Origin: Septoria linicola
Lineage: Eukaryota; Ascomycota; Dothideomycetes; Mycosphaerellales; Mycosphaerellaceae
NCBI GenBank assembly: GCA_024114885.1
Contig: CP099424.1
Coordinates: 682,001 to 746,000, forward strand
Direction of reading: 5' to 3'
DNA: 64,000 nt
Under the pieces are notes generated by a model. It worked only from the letters and a program-made list of their open reading frames with translations. It made no database searches and was not told the DNA's origin. Below, in pieces: positions 43,555 through 54,234 of this stretch. Both the position numbers and the translations under genes were made by a program. Each line of letters begins with the position of its first letter. Positions within the stretch are counted from its first letter, which is position 1.

Positions 43555-44137
43555 ATGCTCCAGCTGGATGCCGACTTCACAGATGGTGATGGTATGGATC
43601 CGCCGTCTAGGACGTATGTGCCGCTGCGCATCTTATTTTCTTGGGAAAATGCACTCACGCCCTCGAAATAGAAAGCTCTTCTTCTATGCAGCTGGCCTAC
43701 CTCTGTTCGCGGCATTGGTGTTCGCTGCCGAGCTTGGACTGTATTACGCCGAATACCATCAGTCATGGGTACTAGCAGCATTGTCGCTGGGAGCCTTCAT
43801 CGCTTGGGTCAATATGCTCATAATTTGGCTGGATTGCGAGCTGATATGGAAGTCGCCTATGACGCGTTGTCCTACCTACGATACCTCTATCTGGCACCCT
43901 CTATGGGTTTGGAGTCTGAATATCTGGATCGCTCGCTTTGGACTAGGCTGCCTGGTCGCCATATTGCATGTGGCGTGTATGATCTTACCATCTGCTGTGA
44001 GGGCAAGGCAATCCGCACAGGCAGATGTGGTGAGGGGAGAAGTCATCGAGTGCACCGAAGATCAGACCAGCCCAGCAGCCACAAACTTGTTCGAGGGAGC
44101 TCGTTTGCAGAAAGGTCTTGCCGTGTCGGCCAAGTAA
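43555..44137 (+). CDS. multi-pass membrane protein, 5' end unresolved
   Basis: Two visible exons, 43555-43613 and 43672-44137, with a 58-nt intron (GTATGT...AAATAG), give at least 174 residues. Three transmembrane segments are evident: FFYAAGLPLFAALVFAAEL, VLAALSLGAFIAWVNMLI and IARFGLGCLVAILHVACMIL, with a short hydrophilic C-tail. A fourth hydrophobic helix is encoded in frame just upstream but has no in-frame ATG, so either a small first exon is missed or the 5' end is disrupted. The size and four-helix layout resemble small fungal membrane proteins of the MARVEL kind, but no motif proves it. Confidence 0.55.
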
Positions 44138-44884
44138 GACGGTGCGTTTTAGACGTGCAATGACTGAGTGTTTGCGCAAATACTGCGACAATGAGATTCA
44201 GAACAATCTTTGCTTGTACATGCTGGAATGGCAGACCGAGTGTGAGCTCTGCTTCATGCGACGATATCATGCTACAGCATATTTCGCTCTGCAAATGCGA
44301 TTCACAAGTCGATTTGGGATGCCTGGACTCTCAGCCCGCGCACGCTAAGCTGACTCGTTTACACAGACCGATGTCGTACACATAGCATAAGGTTGCCGAA
44401 GCCTGCACGGACAGGGTCAGGTCTTTTGGATCAGTGTTGTAGTCCGCATGCCATAGTCTAAGAGCAGGCGTATGCGCAGGCAGGCGTGTGCGCAGGCAGA
44501 GATGTGGCGCGAGAATAAATCAGCATTTGTCGCCTACTAGCCAACTGTGGAAGACGAAAGGAGTTGCACAGCTCACTGACACTCGACAGAATGGTGCTGG
44601 CCAAGCGATGCGGCACAGCGGCCAGACTCAGCCACCATGCAAGCCGCGGGATCCGGGCCCGAATGCCAATGTGCTCCAGCACCATCCATAAAGTGCGACG
44701 AGACCGTCAGCCTTTCCACTCGGCGAACCCAGCAGCAGATATCAGGATCGCTAGCTGACCATGGCGTGTCTTGCGCGTCTGTCGATCAATTCCTGCAGCA
44801 TTCGTCTGACAATCTTCCTTACATTGGCCGTCTGCCTGATTTACAGCAATCATGTTGACACTACGCTATTCGCAGCTGCCAACC
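44138..44884. other. intergenic with a short tandem repeat
   Basis: No gene is recognised. It contains the 16-bp direct repeat listed separately. Confidence 0.5.
44466..44497. repeat. two-copy 16-bp tandem repeat
   Basis: Two adjacent 16-bp units (AGGCGTRTGCGCAGGC) that differ at one base. Probably a chance minisatellite. Confidence 0.7.
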
Positions 44885-45676
44885 ATGGCAAACACTGGCA
44901 AGACAGACGACCAGAGTATCTCTAGCACTGCACTACAAGACTTCATCGATGGACTAGACCCTGTGGACCGTAACGCGCTCTACTCCGTCCTCAGCCTCGA
45001 CGACGAAAATGGCATAAAGTCAAACAACGCTCAACGTTTGACACAAGTCTGCATATATCTCTCTTCATGCTTAATGTCTAAAGGCCTCGCACCCATCATG
45101 CCTCAGCATCATGTCGACCGAGCACAGCAAGCCGATGCATTGCCCAAATTCCCATCCTGGGCATACGACCTGCGCTTGCCGTTCCACACGTCCATGCCAG
45201 AGAGCTCAATTCTTGACACAAAACCATGCTTCAACGCAGAAGTGCAGGCTGATGGCAGTCTGATCGCAAAGTTGCATTATGTTGGAGTCATTGGCGAAGT
45301 GAACATCACTCGCTCCTGGTTCGAATTGTTGGCCACGCCATCTGTCGACAACCGACAAGTTCCAGAGACTGGCAGTGAGGAGGATCTGGACGAGGATTTC
45401 GACGATCGCTACATATCGATCGGATCAAGCAGCGTTCACACAATGGAGCTCAAAGGCGGCACGTCCCTCCTGAAGTCCGGAGATCTGCTGTTTTCCTCGC
45501 AGCAACAATGCTTCGCAGGTGGCGGCTTGTTCTTCTTAAGGAGAGGCAGCCATCCTCGCGATTACATGCAACTCATCTATAGCAGAGCATCGGAAGAGGT
45601 TCAGCGCAGAGGCGACAGGCGAAATATCGATCCCAGAACAACTCACAAGCACAAGTTCAGGGTCCGCATTGGCTAG
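44885..45676 (+). CDS. hypothetical protein
   Basis: A single exon of 263 residues from MANTGKTDDQS; an in-frame ATG at 44852 would add 11 residues. The N-terminal half has a helical stretch (LQDFIDGLDPVDRNALYSVLSLDD). The centre and C-terminal half look beta-rich and globular (LIAKLHYVGVIGEVNITRSWF, GLFFLRRGSHPRD), with an acidic loop (EEDLDEDFDD) between. There is no signal peptide, membrane helix or recognised domain. Length and amino acid balance suggest a genuine protein. The next gene on the same strand starts about 240 nt downstream. Confidence 0.6.
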   Translation: MANTGKTDDQSISSTALQDFIDGLDPVDRNALYSVLSLDDENGIKSNNAQRLTQVCIYLSSCLMSKGLAPIMPQHHVDRAQQADALPKFPSWAYDLRLPFHTSMPESSILDTKPCFNAEVQADGSLIAKLHYVGVIGEVNITRSWFELLATPSVDNRQVPETGSEEDLDEDFDDRYISIGSSSVHTMELKGGTSLLKSGDLLFSSQQQCFAGGGLFFLRRGSHPRDYMQLIYSRASEEVQRRGDRRNIDPRTTHKHKFRVRIG

Positions 45677-45911
45677 CCTTGCCCGCCTCTTCCTGTACCC
45701 ATACAGTCGCTTGCATTGCGAGCTTCGATACTTGCGGCATTGTGTACAGATTGAGTCGGATCAACGAATCTTTGTTCTCAAAACCTGAATCTCGTGCCGG
45801 AAATGGACGTTGGCAACAGTCTCCCTTTGTCTACATAGGGAACAGGTAGAATACCAGACCATTGATGCCTCTTCCATCGACATAGCATCTGCAATCACCT
45901 TCAACAGCAAA

Positions 45912-47051
45912 ATGGAGTGGTCAAAACGCGAAGTATGGGCTCAGCCTGCACAAGCATTCAATCGTCTCATGGAAATCACGACTGAGCAACGAGCACGAGT
46001 CGCAAATATCGACCGCTTGACGGACGAACACAATCGATGGATCTCAGAGGCTAGAGACCTACTGAACGAGTGGTGGGCTGGCCAGGAAGCCATGAACAAT
46101 GGCGCCTGGACAAGCCACTTGCGCACCGATAATCTCCATGCCCGAGTACAATACGCTGTTACTCAACGCGATCAATTATACGATCAGCTCAAAAGTAGTC
46201 GGAGTGAATTCGATTTTTTTCAGATGGGGAGAGATCATTTAGTATCAAGTATTCGAGAGGTCTCGATCGATTCGCGAGGCTGGCCACTGGGTCCTCATTT
46301 TGAAAATCTAATGCAAACATATATTCAATGGGAACAAGAAGGTGGTACGCCGGACTGGGGCTCAAGCTATGGTCAACAAGGCGGGGGTTACAGCTCAGCA
46401 GGAACCAACTCCCAGCGACCTACATGGCCACCTCCAGGACACTCACCTGAACCAAGATATACAGCGGAGTCTGGGTACTCGGCCTATGGAGCATCCTACC
46501 AACATGAACAGCCCCGGTTCGATTGGGGACCACCTCTCCCCGACTCAGCCAGGTCTGACCATCCTTTCTATCAACCAAACTGGGAAAGTGAAGAGCCACT
46601 ACCAGAGCGACCACCGCCTCCCAACCTTTCAGGCTTCGAATTCACATTCTCAGCTTCGGCAACTGCGCAACCGCCGGAGCCGGAGCCGGAGCCAGAGCCA
46701 CTTCTACCTCTGACTCTCTTGTTGGAGCCAATGGATCGCTGGAGGGAATTCACTGCACAATGCTTCCAAGACTACGCCAGTATGACAGTTTTTCCAGACC
46801 CGAGCGGATTCGATCCTGTGGTGGTTACGCCTTGCTCGAAGAGGCAGTGTCTTGAGGAGCAAAGGGCTTTGCTGGCCTGTCAATGCCAAGTTCGAGTTGC
46901 ATTCGAGGGTTTGGAGATTAATCCCAGGCGTGAGATGATTCGCTGGCATCCGGATAAATTTTCGAGTTGTCCAGCAGAGAAGAGAGCCCTCTTTCAAGCA
47001 ATGGCTACTGAGGTGTTTCAGGTGCTTAGTGCGATGAACGACGCGAGGTAG
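45912..47051 (+). CDS. hypothetical protein with a C-terminal J-like WHPDKF motif
   Basis: A single exon of 379 residues from MEWSKREVW. The frame is open further upstream but only from a TTG; a nearby ATG at 45803 is out of frame and stops. The N-terminal 140 residues are helical and charged. The middle is a disordered Gly/Tyr/Pro/Gln-rich region, with an EPEPEPEP run near 46680. The final 50 residues contain RWHPDKFSSCP and LFQAMATEVFQVLSAM, reminiscent of the helix II-HPD-helix III part of a DnaJ domain, though the preceding J-helix is not clear. It might be a degenerate J-domain protein; function unknown. Confidence 0.65.
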   Translation: MEWSKREVWAQPAQAFNRLMEITTEQRARVANIDRLTDEHNRWISEARDLLNEWWAGQEAMNNGAWTSHLRTDNLHARVQYAVTQRDQLYDQLKSSRSEFDFFQMGRDHLVSSIREVSIDSRGWPLGPHFENLMQTYIQWEQEGGTPDWGSSYGQQGGGYSSAGTNSQRPTWPPPGHSPEPRYTAESGYSAYGASYQHEQPRFDWGPPLPDSARSDHPFYQPNWESEEPLPERPPPPNLSGFEFTFSASATAQPPEPEPEPEPLLPLTLLLEPMDRWREFTAQCFQDYASMTVFPDPSGFDPVVVTPCSKRQCLEEQRALLACQCQVRVAFEGLEINPRREMIRWHPDKFSSCPAEKRALFQAMATEVFQVLSAMNDAR

Positions 47052-47488
47052 GAGGTGTTGCCCGCACGATCAATGGCGGATACATGAGAAAGAGTAAAGT
47101 CACTGGGAGGAAGGGTCAATGTGGAAAGGAGGGAATTTGTCTGTACTATTGTTTCATACTCTTCGCCTTCATGTACAGCTCCAACAACAATAAATTGCTT
47201 TTACTCCCTTAATTTGGAGAAGCTGCCTCTGATGGCTGGTCATGGTCGCTTGGAAGCCGTTCTGAGCATCACACGTCTGCGGAGTACGTGTACGCATCAC
47301 CACGATCATGTCCAGAGATCGCTAACCTGTCCATGGCCGTTGCCACGGATATCTGCCGCATATCTCCTGCTTTTGAGCCATCACTCCATCGCAGCGACAT
47401 CTATTACGATACTGGTAGTTGGAGTGATCTTTCTTGCCCGTAAGGACGAGGCCATATTGTCTATCTGTCTCGAGTAGTCCATCGCTGC
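47052..47488. other. intergenic, convergent
   Basis: Contains the 3' ends of two converging genes; nothing else is seen. Confidence 0.5.
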
Positions 47489-48769
47489 TCAAAAGCAGTC
47501 ATCATCAGCCGCTTGATCGTTCCGGACCGGGTGAACTATAGTCGCCGGTATCTTTGCTTGTTTGTACGTCGGCGGTGGTCGATCGTGAAGCTCCACATCG
47601 TCTTCAACGACGGTCGGGGAAACTTTCTCTGTGCCATGAAGGCTCTCTCGTAATGTGCGATTGAAGCTCGCGCTGGGCCCAGTGCCATGTGGATCAGGCC
47701 CAAGGCTACCCAAGCGTCCGGTTCGGGTATGATAGTAGCTATCTCCGAAGGACAGCGATGGGAAGATGCGGGACACAAGGCCCTTGAGGGTTGGTATGCA
47801 CTGGGCAAATCAGTACGTCTTCCCATAGATCGTCGGTGTTGCATACCGAACAGATTATCCCCGCGTAAAGTTCCATACTTGACCAAGTAGCAGCTGTTGG
47901 ATTGTCCCACGATACGTCTGTCGACTTCGAGATGACATAAAGTGATGGGAGGCGTAAGATCGATATCGCACATGTGACGCCAGCGAGCCCGAACACAACC
48001 ATCAAGATGATCTTCTGCCGCTTTGGAAATCGTAGAGCGTTGAGCGGAGCAATAGGCAGTGCCGTGGTGCAGATATCAGTCAGAATTGTTCCGGCAGCCA
48101 TAGTGTACCTGTTCTCTATGAGATAGAAGCGAATCAGAAGTGCTCACAGTCATACTCACCATATAGCCATGCGATCCAAACACTTGCCAGTTCCCGAAGG
48201 TGCCCAGAAAGCGTTGACCGGCGAACACATGAATATCGACACAAGGACTCCGAAGATGGTCAACAGAACATTGAGCACCATGACGGCCTGGCACGCAATT
48301 CGCCATTTCTTGGATGTGAAGAACCGTAGGTATTGGTAGAGGATTGACATCTTCACAACGCCTAAGCCTAGACTGTATGACCAGGTGGAAGCCCAGAACC
48401 ACTTGAGTGATTGTACCATGTCATGCGGCGTCAATGTGGCGAAGTGACGTCCCATGCCATACTGCACTGTGTCAAGACGAGTCAGCAATTGCTGGCGAGC
48501 TTCTACTCGGAGTGTCATGCCTTGCTTGACCATGCAGATGGTCAAGAACACTGCCAGAAACTTCGTTATATCAGCATGAGAAAATCGTTGCTGCGAGTAC
48601 GTCAGCTCACCATTGCGAAGGCCACCAGATAGTCATCAACTCCAGTATTGTGAGTAATCTTCATTCTGGTGTATATTCGAGCGATCGTCAGAAGTCCAGC
48701 GACGACTGTAAAGGTGACAGTCGTGACAACGACTGCGCTACCTGATGCATGACCGCCGCCGGCTACCAT
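47489..48769 (-). CDS. SAT4/rhodopsin-like integral membrane protein (PTH11-type)
   Basis: Four exons, 48611-48769, 48160-48560, 47847-48108 and 47489-47800, with introns of 50, 51 and 46 nt, give 377 residues. It is a seven-helix fungal protein of the rhodopsin-domain/SAT4 family: TVVAGLLTIARIYTR and GVDDYLVAFAM in exon 1, WFWASTWSYSLGLGVVKMSIL with LRFF, FMCSPVNAFW and CLDRMAIW in exon 2, TDICTTALPI and MELYAGIICS in exon 3, and ACIPTLKGLV-like CIPTLKGLV in exon 4. A hydrophilic C-tail follows. There is no CFEM domain. Family members include surface-sensing PTH11 relatives; a ligand cannot be inferred. Confidence 0.9.
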
Positions 48770-50153
48770 GTTGAATGATGGTGAAAAGTGGTTGAAATTC
48801 AGAAGAAGTGATCAGTAAGTATCATCGCAAAAGTCAGGAACAATCTATAGGTCGGCCGCATCAAACGAGGTCGAGGCTCTCTCGACTACGCATTGATGTC
48901 CAGAATCTTGGGTAACTCTCCGCATTCTCCTTCAAATCCTAGCATGCATAATTTCTGATTGACTCTGGGCCCAATAGCTTTTGCCTGCAGTGGCAGTGAC
49001 AGCTCGCGACGACGCGTGACAGATTCCGATTCTTGCGACAGCTACAGGGTGCCGCCAGAGACATGGAGCTTAGATACACCAAGCTGGTCGAAGCAAGTCG
49101 AAGCGCGGAGGACCTCGATGCTGAAATTGTGCGGATTCTAGGGCGACGTGCCTTGGTCCATCGTCTCTGCTCCCGCCTTCCATTGAGGCATAAGTCATTT
49201 CGCTTATCGACTGCTTCCAAGCTGTGTGATGCTTGCACGCGCACGCGAAGCGGACCAAATGTTGGGAGACGCCCTGAGCACTATAGGGCATAAGGCTTGT
49301 TTAGGAAGCAGCGTCGCGTCGTGTCAGGCTGTTGAATCGCTTTGACAGGGTCTGCCGTACCGATGTCCCTGTGCTCCGGTTCACGACCAGGATCACCAGT
49401 TGAATAGCAGTGGCATGACGGCGGCAGGAACGGACCATTGAGGCTGTTTGTGCTTGCTGTCCAATGCCACAGAATATTCCCCGATGAAGTCGGTCTTCAG
49501 GAAGCCTGTATCGTTGGGCAAGGTGATTCTCCTTGACAGTATTCTAAAGTTAAGCGAGGATCACATGTTAAATAGGATTGATCCTGGCCAGCCCTCGAGG
49601 CGCTATCGAGTTCCTGAAATCGACGTCGCCGGGGAAGACGTCAGATGCGACTTCCCATGGCGATCAGTGACTGTAGCATCATGAGTTGCGGGTCCAGAGT
49701 TATCGCGGTCGTTCAAGTGATTAGAGGAGAATGGCGCAACGGAATGCAGTGCAACGAAGTGAACGGGAGGAAGTGCGATGCTCAGTTTTGTCTGTGCTTT
49801 GTGAGTGCCAAGACTCAATTGAGATGACGTTCTCATCAATCTTGCTCCCTAGAAGTTGTGAAGAGGCGTACACATCACAGCTGTCAGTAGTGCACTGCTA
49901 CAATAGATGTGAAAGTGATTCCGTCCCAATAAAAGCCGTCCGGCATGTCACGGTGAGCCAGACGATTTGCATCGTCCAGACGCTACGTCACCAGGAGGAG
50001 AGCTCCAACATCATCTCTTCGGCAAGACGGGCAAGCCGTCGTACACCACGCCCAGGTCCATCTCTGTTTCTTTCATCTTCCTCTCAGAACTATCAAGCCT
50101 AGGAGAACCTCTGACCACAATAGCTGCCCGGGAAACATATCTCACAGGCCACA
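48770..50153. other. gene-poor stretch, divergent
   Basis: About 1.4 kb between divergent genes. A plus-strand frame at 49033-49293 encodes a short helical-looking piece but has no support. No RNA gene is recognised. Confidence 0.45.
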
Positions 50154-50876
50154 ATGACCAAATCCGCCTGCTTCGACGTCCTAGGAACGTGCTTCGACTT
50201 CGGACCCGCCATTGACAAGATCCAATCCCGCCTAGGCCCCAAACTCAAGGCCGCAAATGTTGACTCCAAGTCCCTCTTCTTCAGTTGGTTCTACGCCGCC
50301 CAGCGAGACTTCACCTACGCCTCTCTCGCGGGAAGCTACACCCCCATTGCCCAAATCCTCAAATTGACTCTTAAGCGAGCCTGCGCGGTTGTAGACATTC
50401 CAATGGACCAAATCTCGGACGAGGACGTCGATGCCGTGATGGCAGAAGTCAAGCAGCTTGTCGCCAGACCGGGTCTGAAGAAGTGCTATGATGGGTTGAG
50501 AGAGGCTGGATGGGATGTCTACGGCGTCACGAATGGAGGGAAGGAAGCAAGTTTAAAGTATTATGAGCTTGCGAATATTGAGCTTGATCCAGATCATTTG
50601 TTGAGTTGTGATGAGATCAAGGTGGCGAAGCCGGATATGAAGGTCTATGCTAATGCGAACAAATGGTTGACGAATCGTGGATTGGGAACTGAGGGTGATG
50701 GGGAGAGGTGGTTTGTTGCTGCGCATGCCTGGGATTTGATTGGTGCGAGAAACGCTGGGTTCAAGACTGCATTCTTGTCTTTTGAGGAACATGATCCTGT
50801 GACCGATGTGTTTGGCAAGTTTGACCTGTATGCTGACAGTATGGATCAGCTTTTGGAGAAGATGAAGGCTGTGTAG
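50154..50876 (+). CDS. haloacid dehalogenase-like hydrolase (type II 2-haloacid dehalogenase family)
   Basis: A single exon of 240 residues. All four HAD motifs are visible: the nucleophile Asp in CFDVLGTCFD near the start, VYGVTNGG (motif II Thr), the motif III Lys in KVAKPDMKVY, and AAHAWDLIGARNAGF (motif IV acidic residue). The order and spacing match fungal proteins annotated as 2-haloacid dehalogenases. The true substrate could equally be a phosphate ester or another small molecule. The sense strand is C-rich early and clearly G-rich late. Confidence 0.9.
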   Translation: MTKSACFDVLGTCFDFGPAIDKIQSRLGPKLKAANVDSKSLFFSWFYAAQRDFTYASLAGSYTPIAQILKLTLKRACAVVDIPMDQISDEDVDAVMAEVKQLVARPGLKKCYDGLREAGWDVYGVTNGGKEASLKYYELANIELDPDHLLSCDEIKVAKPDMKVYANANKWLTNRGLGTEGDGERWFVAAHAWDLIGARNAGFKTAFLSFEEHDPVTDVFGKFDLYADSMDQLLEKMKAV

Positions 50877-51363
50877 AAGCATATATGTAAGCTAGAACTG
50901 TCCTTCACAGTCGGTTTCTTTTGAGCTGTGATTTCCCTCTTCTGAAGACACACTGGGAACGCCTTGTGCGTGAGATTGACGCTTCGATCAGATAAGCGCG
51001 CAAGCAGAAATCCAAAAGACGCCTCTCATATCGTCCCTCCATCACTTCCATCATTACTCTACCCCACCACTAACGACGTAGTGTTGAACCTCCCATCCGT
51101 CAACGCCGTCCCATTCGCAATAGTCGAAAGTCCGTGCGCGATCATACACGGACCCCTGTTGACCATCCACTTGAATGACTTATCCGCACACTAGCCACGA
51201 CCATCACCACAGACAACATCATAGTGCCCGCCGCGAAAAGCTTCCTAATCTTGAACGGAATTTCGTTTAGCGCAAGCCAGCTGAGAGTGGCGCCAGATAT
51301 TCCAACCATAGTCCCTGAGATCGCAAGCCATTGTCGCTTTTCGGGCTCGCAGATGGTGTAGTT
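50877..51363. other. intergenic, convergent
   Basis: No gene is recognised. A minus-strand frame reads through 51267-51360, adjoining the next gene, but needs no explanation. Confidence 0.4.
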
Positions 51364-51627
51364 TTAAGTGAAGAATAGGTAGAGTCCGGAAATGCCGAAA
51401 CCGAGGGCGACGAGGCCGAGGAGGATGAAAGCAAGGGCTTTGGTCGAGGATAATGATTTGCACTTTTCGCAGTTGGAGACGGAGGGGGTTGGGTCTGCAG
51501 ATGAGGTGTTATTGCGTTCGAGGTCGGGGGCCTCATCGTTTGGCGTGGCCTTGTCTCTGACTTTGAGCGCTGCTATGTCTCGCAATCCATATGCCGGTGG
51601 CAAGCCATTGGATGTAGACGAGGCCAT
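51364..51627 (-). CDS. small single-pass membrane protein
   Basis: 87 residues from MASSTSNGLPPAYG; the open frame extends 49 codons further with additional in-frame ATGs, but this start gives the most protein-like product. The N-terminal 55 residues are hydrophilic and include a PPAY motif, which can be bound by WW domains such as those of Rsp5-type ubiquitin ligases. A NCEKCKS dicysteine follows, then one hydrophobic helix near the C-terminus (ALAFILLGLVALGFGISGLYLFF). The layout suggests a tail-anchored or type II protein. Family unknown. Confidence 0.5.
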   Translation of the reverse strand: MASSTSNGLPPAYGLRDIAALKVRDKATPNDEAPDLERNNTSSADPTPSVSNCEKCKSLSSTKALAFILLGLVALGFGISGLYLFFT

Positions 51628-51847
51628 TGTATATGCTGTGTAGCGGTTGTAGAGCTTCGATTGGATATCGTGAGATGTATCCGGCCTGGCATTACACAGG
51701 TTTTTATGCATTTGAGTATGTGGCTTGGTCATGGCGGAGCTCGTAGAACCGTGGTAGAGTGTGGAGGATCTCAAAGCTTGGTTGGGCTATGTTGCTGACA
51801 AGCCCGCAATTGCGCTGAGCATAGTTTGCGCAGGACCAGATATCTTC

Positions 51848-52180
51848 CTACTCAGACGGCTTCTCTCGGGTGCGTACTCTCTGCCAGCTACTTAATCGGG
51901 ATCGAATAGTGCGAGACCGACAGAGGCTTCTCTTCTCATGATCCATCATTGACATGACCCTAATATTCTGGTCAGTATCATGTGAAGTACAGCCCATTTT
52001 TCGATAATCAAACAGATCGGTATGCAGCGGAGTCGACATACTGTTGTACACATTGCAGTGCTTTTCAGGATTTCTTTGAGGCCCTAGACAACCCGTGGCG
52101 CAGTTTTCTGTATCCTGGGCGTACGCTGTAGCGATACAGAGGCCGGAAAGGAGAGCCGTCAATGCCGCGAGAATGTTCAC
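51848..52180 (-). pseudogene. possible small secreted protein lacking an ATG
   Basis: The minus-strand frame begins with a strong signal-peptide-like segment (NILAALTALLSGLCIATAYA) followed by a Cys-containing mature start (QDTENCATGCLGPQ, then KHC). The codon at 52178-52180 is GTG, and no ATG occurs in frame between it and an upstream TAA. An ATG overlapping the same spot is one frame off and is followed at once by TGA. An intron-like segment (GTATGT...CTGACCAG, 74 nt) would truncate the product soon after KHC. This is either a decayed secreted peptide gene or one with a missed first exon. Confidence 0.3.
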
Positions 52181-52560
52181 ATTAGTGGCGAATGTGTTGA
52201 AAAACGAAAGAGTAATGGTCTCGCTATGACTGAGCCGTTAAGTTAACGCTTGGTTGAGTGAAATACGGACGACCTTCAATATGAATGTTTGCAGGTTCAG
52301 AGAGTCGCAGTTCGCCGGTCTCTTGCTGCATCAAAAGGTAAGAAACGCTTTGCAGAAGTGACAGAAAGCGCTGCGTAGCTCGGTGGTTCATCGCGTCCCT
52401 AGATGCCGGCACACTTGAACACCCAGATCTCGCGTGTGATACAGCCTGTTCCGAAGGAGGCCCGAGAAATAAGCGGACTGCGCGGTGACCTGGACTCACT
52501 AAAAGGCGCCTGACTTTGAAGATCACTGTATGAGGCTAGGTGACCTACCTATGGTTCGGC
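52181..52560. other. intergenic
   Basis: No feature is recognised. Confidence 0.4.
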
Positions 52561-54234
52561 TTATGTACTTGCCTTTGCTCCCATCATCCTCCTCAGCATG
52601 AGCACCTCGTGCTTCGTCACGAAGACGCCGTTACCAGTCGGACCACCCTTTGCAGCATCGTCCATGCCTGCATCCATAGCGTCAATGAGAGTTGCGACTT
52701 TGCCGCCCTCCCACTCACCGGCATCATTCGTCCAGAACACACGACGTATTCCAACGTGACTCATAAAAGCGACGCAGCGATAGCAGGGACGGGATGCGTG
52801 AATCTTGTCCCTGTCGAAGGAGCAGTCGTGCATCGCTGTAGATGGTAGGGGTCGAGAGGAAGGCGATGGCTCGCGATTGATCAACTCGTCGTGAAGAGAG
52901 CCAGTACTCGAGCTGGCGCTCGCAATTGACAGAGGCGACAAGGACGACACGCTTGAGGTGACCGCATCATCAGCGATGTCATCAGCTTCATGGGCTGTCG
53001 CTGACTCATGCTTTGGTGCCTTTGCTTTACCCGGCTTATACAGCGGTTTGCCTGACCATCCGATCCGAACGACATAGAGGTCGGCGCCCTGAAGTCTAGA
53101 ATGCTGTTTGCGGTCGTTGGTGTTGACAGCGCGGCCGGTAGGTATCAAGAGAGGCTGTGGGGGCTGTTCGCTCTCTCCTGTGATGGGAGTCGACCTCATC
53201 TTGCCGGACTGCACCATGTCAGCAGCCATTCCTGTGCAGCAGTGCTCATACCCATACATACCCGTTTGTAGTCCTTCTTGCGCTTAGAATTTCTATCAAA
53301 ATGACCCGGAGTTGTGGCTGTGTTCGTCACATCATGCTCATCATCATTCGTAATCATATACTCATGCTCTCGTGTCACATTACCATCGTCAGATCGTGCA
53401 GCAGACGGTGTCTCTAACTCAGACACAGATGGCTGAGACGAACATTTCGCTTGCCCATACCGGCCGTACTGATACTGATACTGGTACTCGTTCTTCTTCC
53501 CATTCTTCCTCTTCTCGTTCTTCCGGTTCTGATGATGATGATGACCAGACACCTGCTCGTGAAACACCACACTCGACTGTGCCAAAGTCGGCGCGGCCAG
53601 ACTGTGGTTGTCGTTCTTGTTGAGATTGTCGTTGTTGGAATTGTACTCCAACTGCACCTGGTTGAGATGCGGAAGCTTCAAAACCGCACTCTTGAACCTG
53701 CAACTTGCCAGTGCCGGCTGAGGTCTGGCAGACGGCCTTGACGTAGGCCTCGAGGACGGCGCGTCGTAGTCGAGCTTTGCGTTTATCCGCACGCGGTAGT
53801 TTGAAGCACAATTTTTCGCGGGAGAAGGTCGTAGAGGACAGCGTGGAAGAGGCGTTCAGGGCAGAGTAGATGGCCATCATCTCGGAATGCATGGAGAGCG
53901 GCTGATTGACAGAATGGCCGCCACCTGCGTTGGTGTTCTCAAATGGAACGAAAGTGCTGCTGCTACTGTCCTGCTGACTCTGCTGCTGCTGCTGCTGCTT
54001 ACATTTCTGCTTGCCCTTGAGCTTCTTCTTCAGCTCAGCGATTGCAGCTCCATCGTAGCCTCCACTGGCAATGCGGCCATTCTTCAGCGCGCCTCCATTG
54101 AAGCCCGAGCGGTAGTCATTGTGACCATGTCCAATGACTTTGCCGCCACGCACCACAATGGCTCCATGACGATAGTGCAGCGGCGACTTTGCAGCCTGCT
54201 CAAGGCAAAGCGACAGATAGTTATCAGTCTTCAT
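52561..54234 (-). CDS. cytidine/deoxycytidylate deaminase-fold protein with very long insertion
   Basis: Three exons, 53698-54234, 53262-53657 and 52561-53208, with introns of 40 and 53 nt, give about 526 residues. The second intron (GTATGT...CTGACATGGTGCAG) is well supported; the first is short and less certain. The zinc-dependent deaminase site is split: HSEMMA at 116-121 (zinc His and catalytic Glu) and PCYRC with Cys453 and Cys456. Between them lie about 335 residues rich in Gln, Asn, His, Ser and charged residues. Flanking fold elements are SPLHYRHGAIVVRGGKVIG, GADLYVVRIGW and GIRRVFWTN. The nucleobase substrate (free, nucleotide or RNA) is unknown. Confidence 0.82.
53980..53997. repeat. 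(CTG)6 tract coding polyglutamine in the deaminase
   Basis: Six CTG units on the plus strand code part of a Gln run just N-terminal to the zinc-binding HxE motif. Confidence 0.85.
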
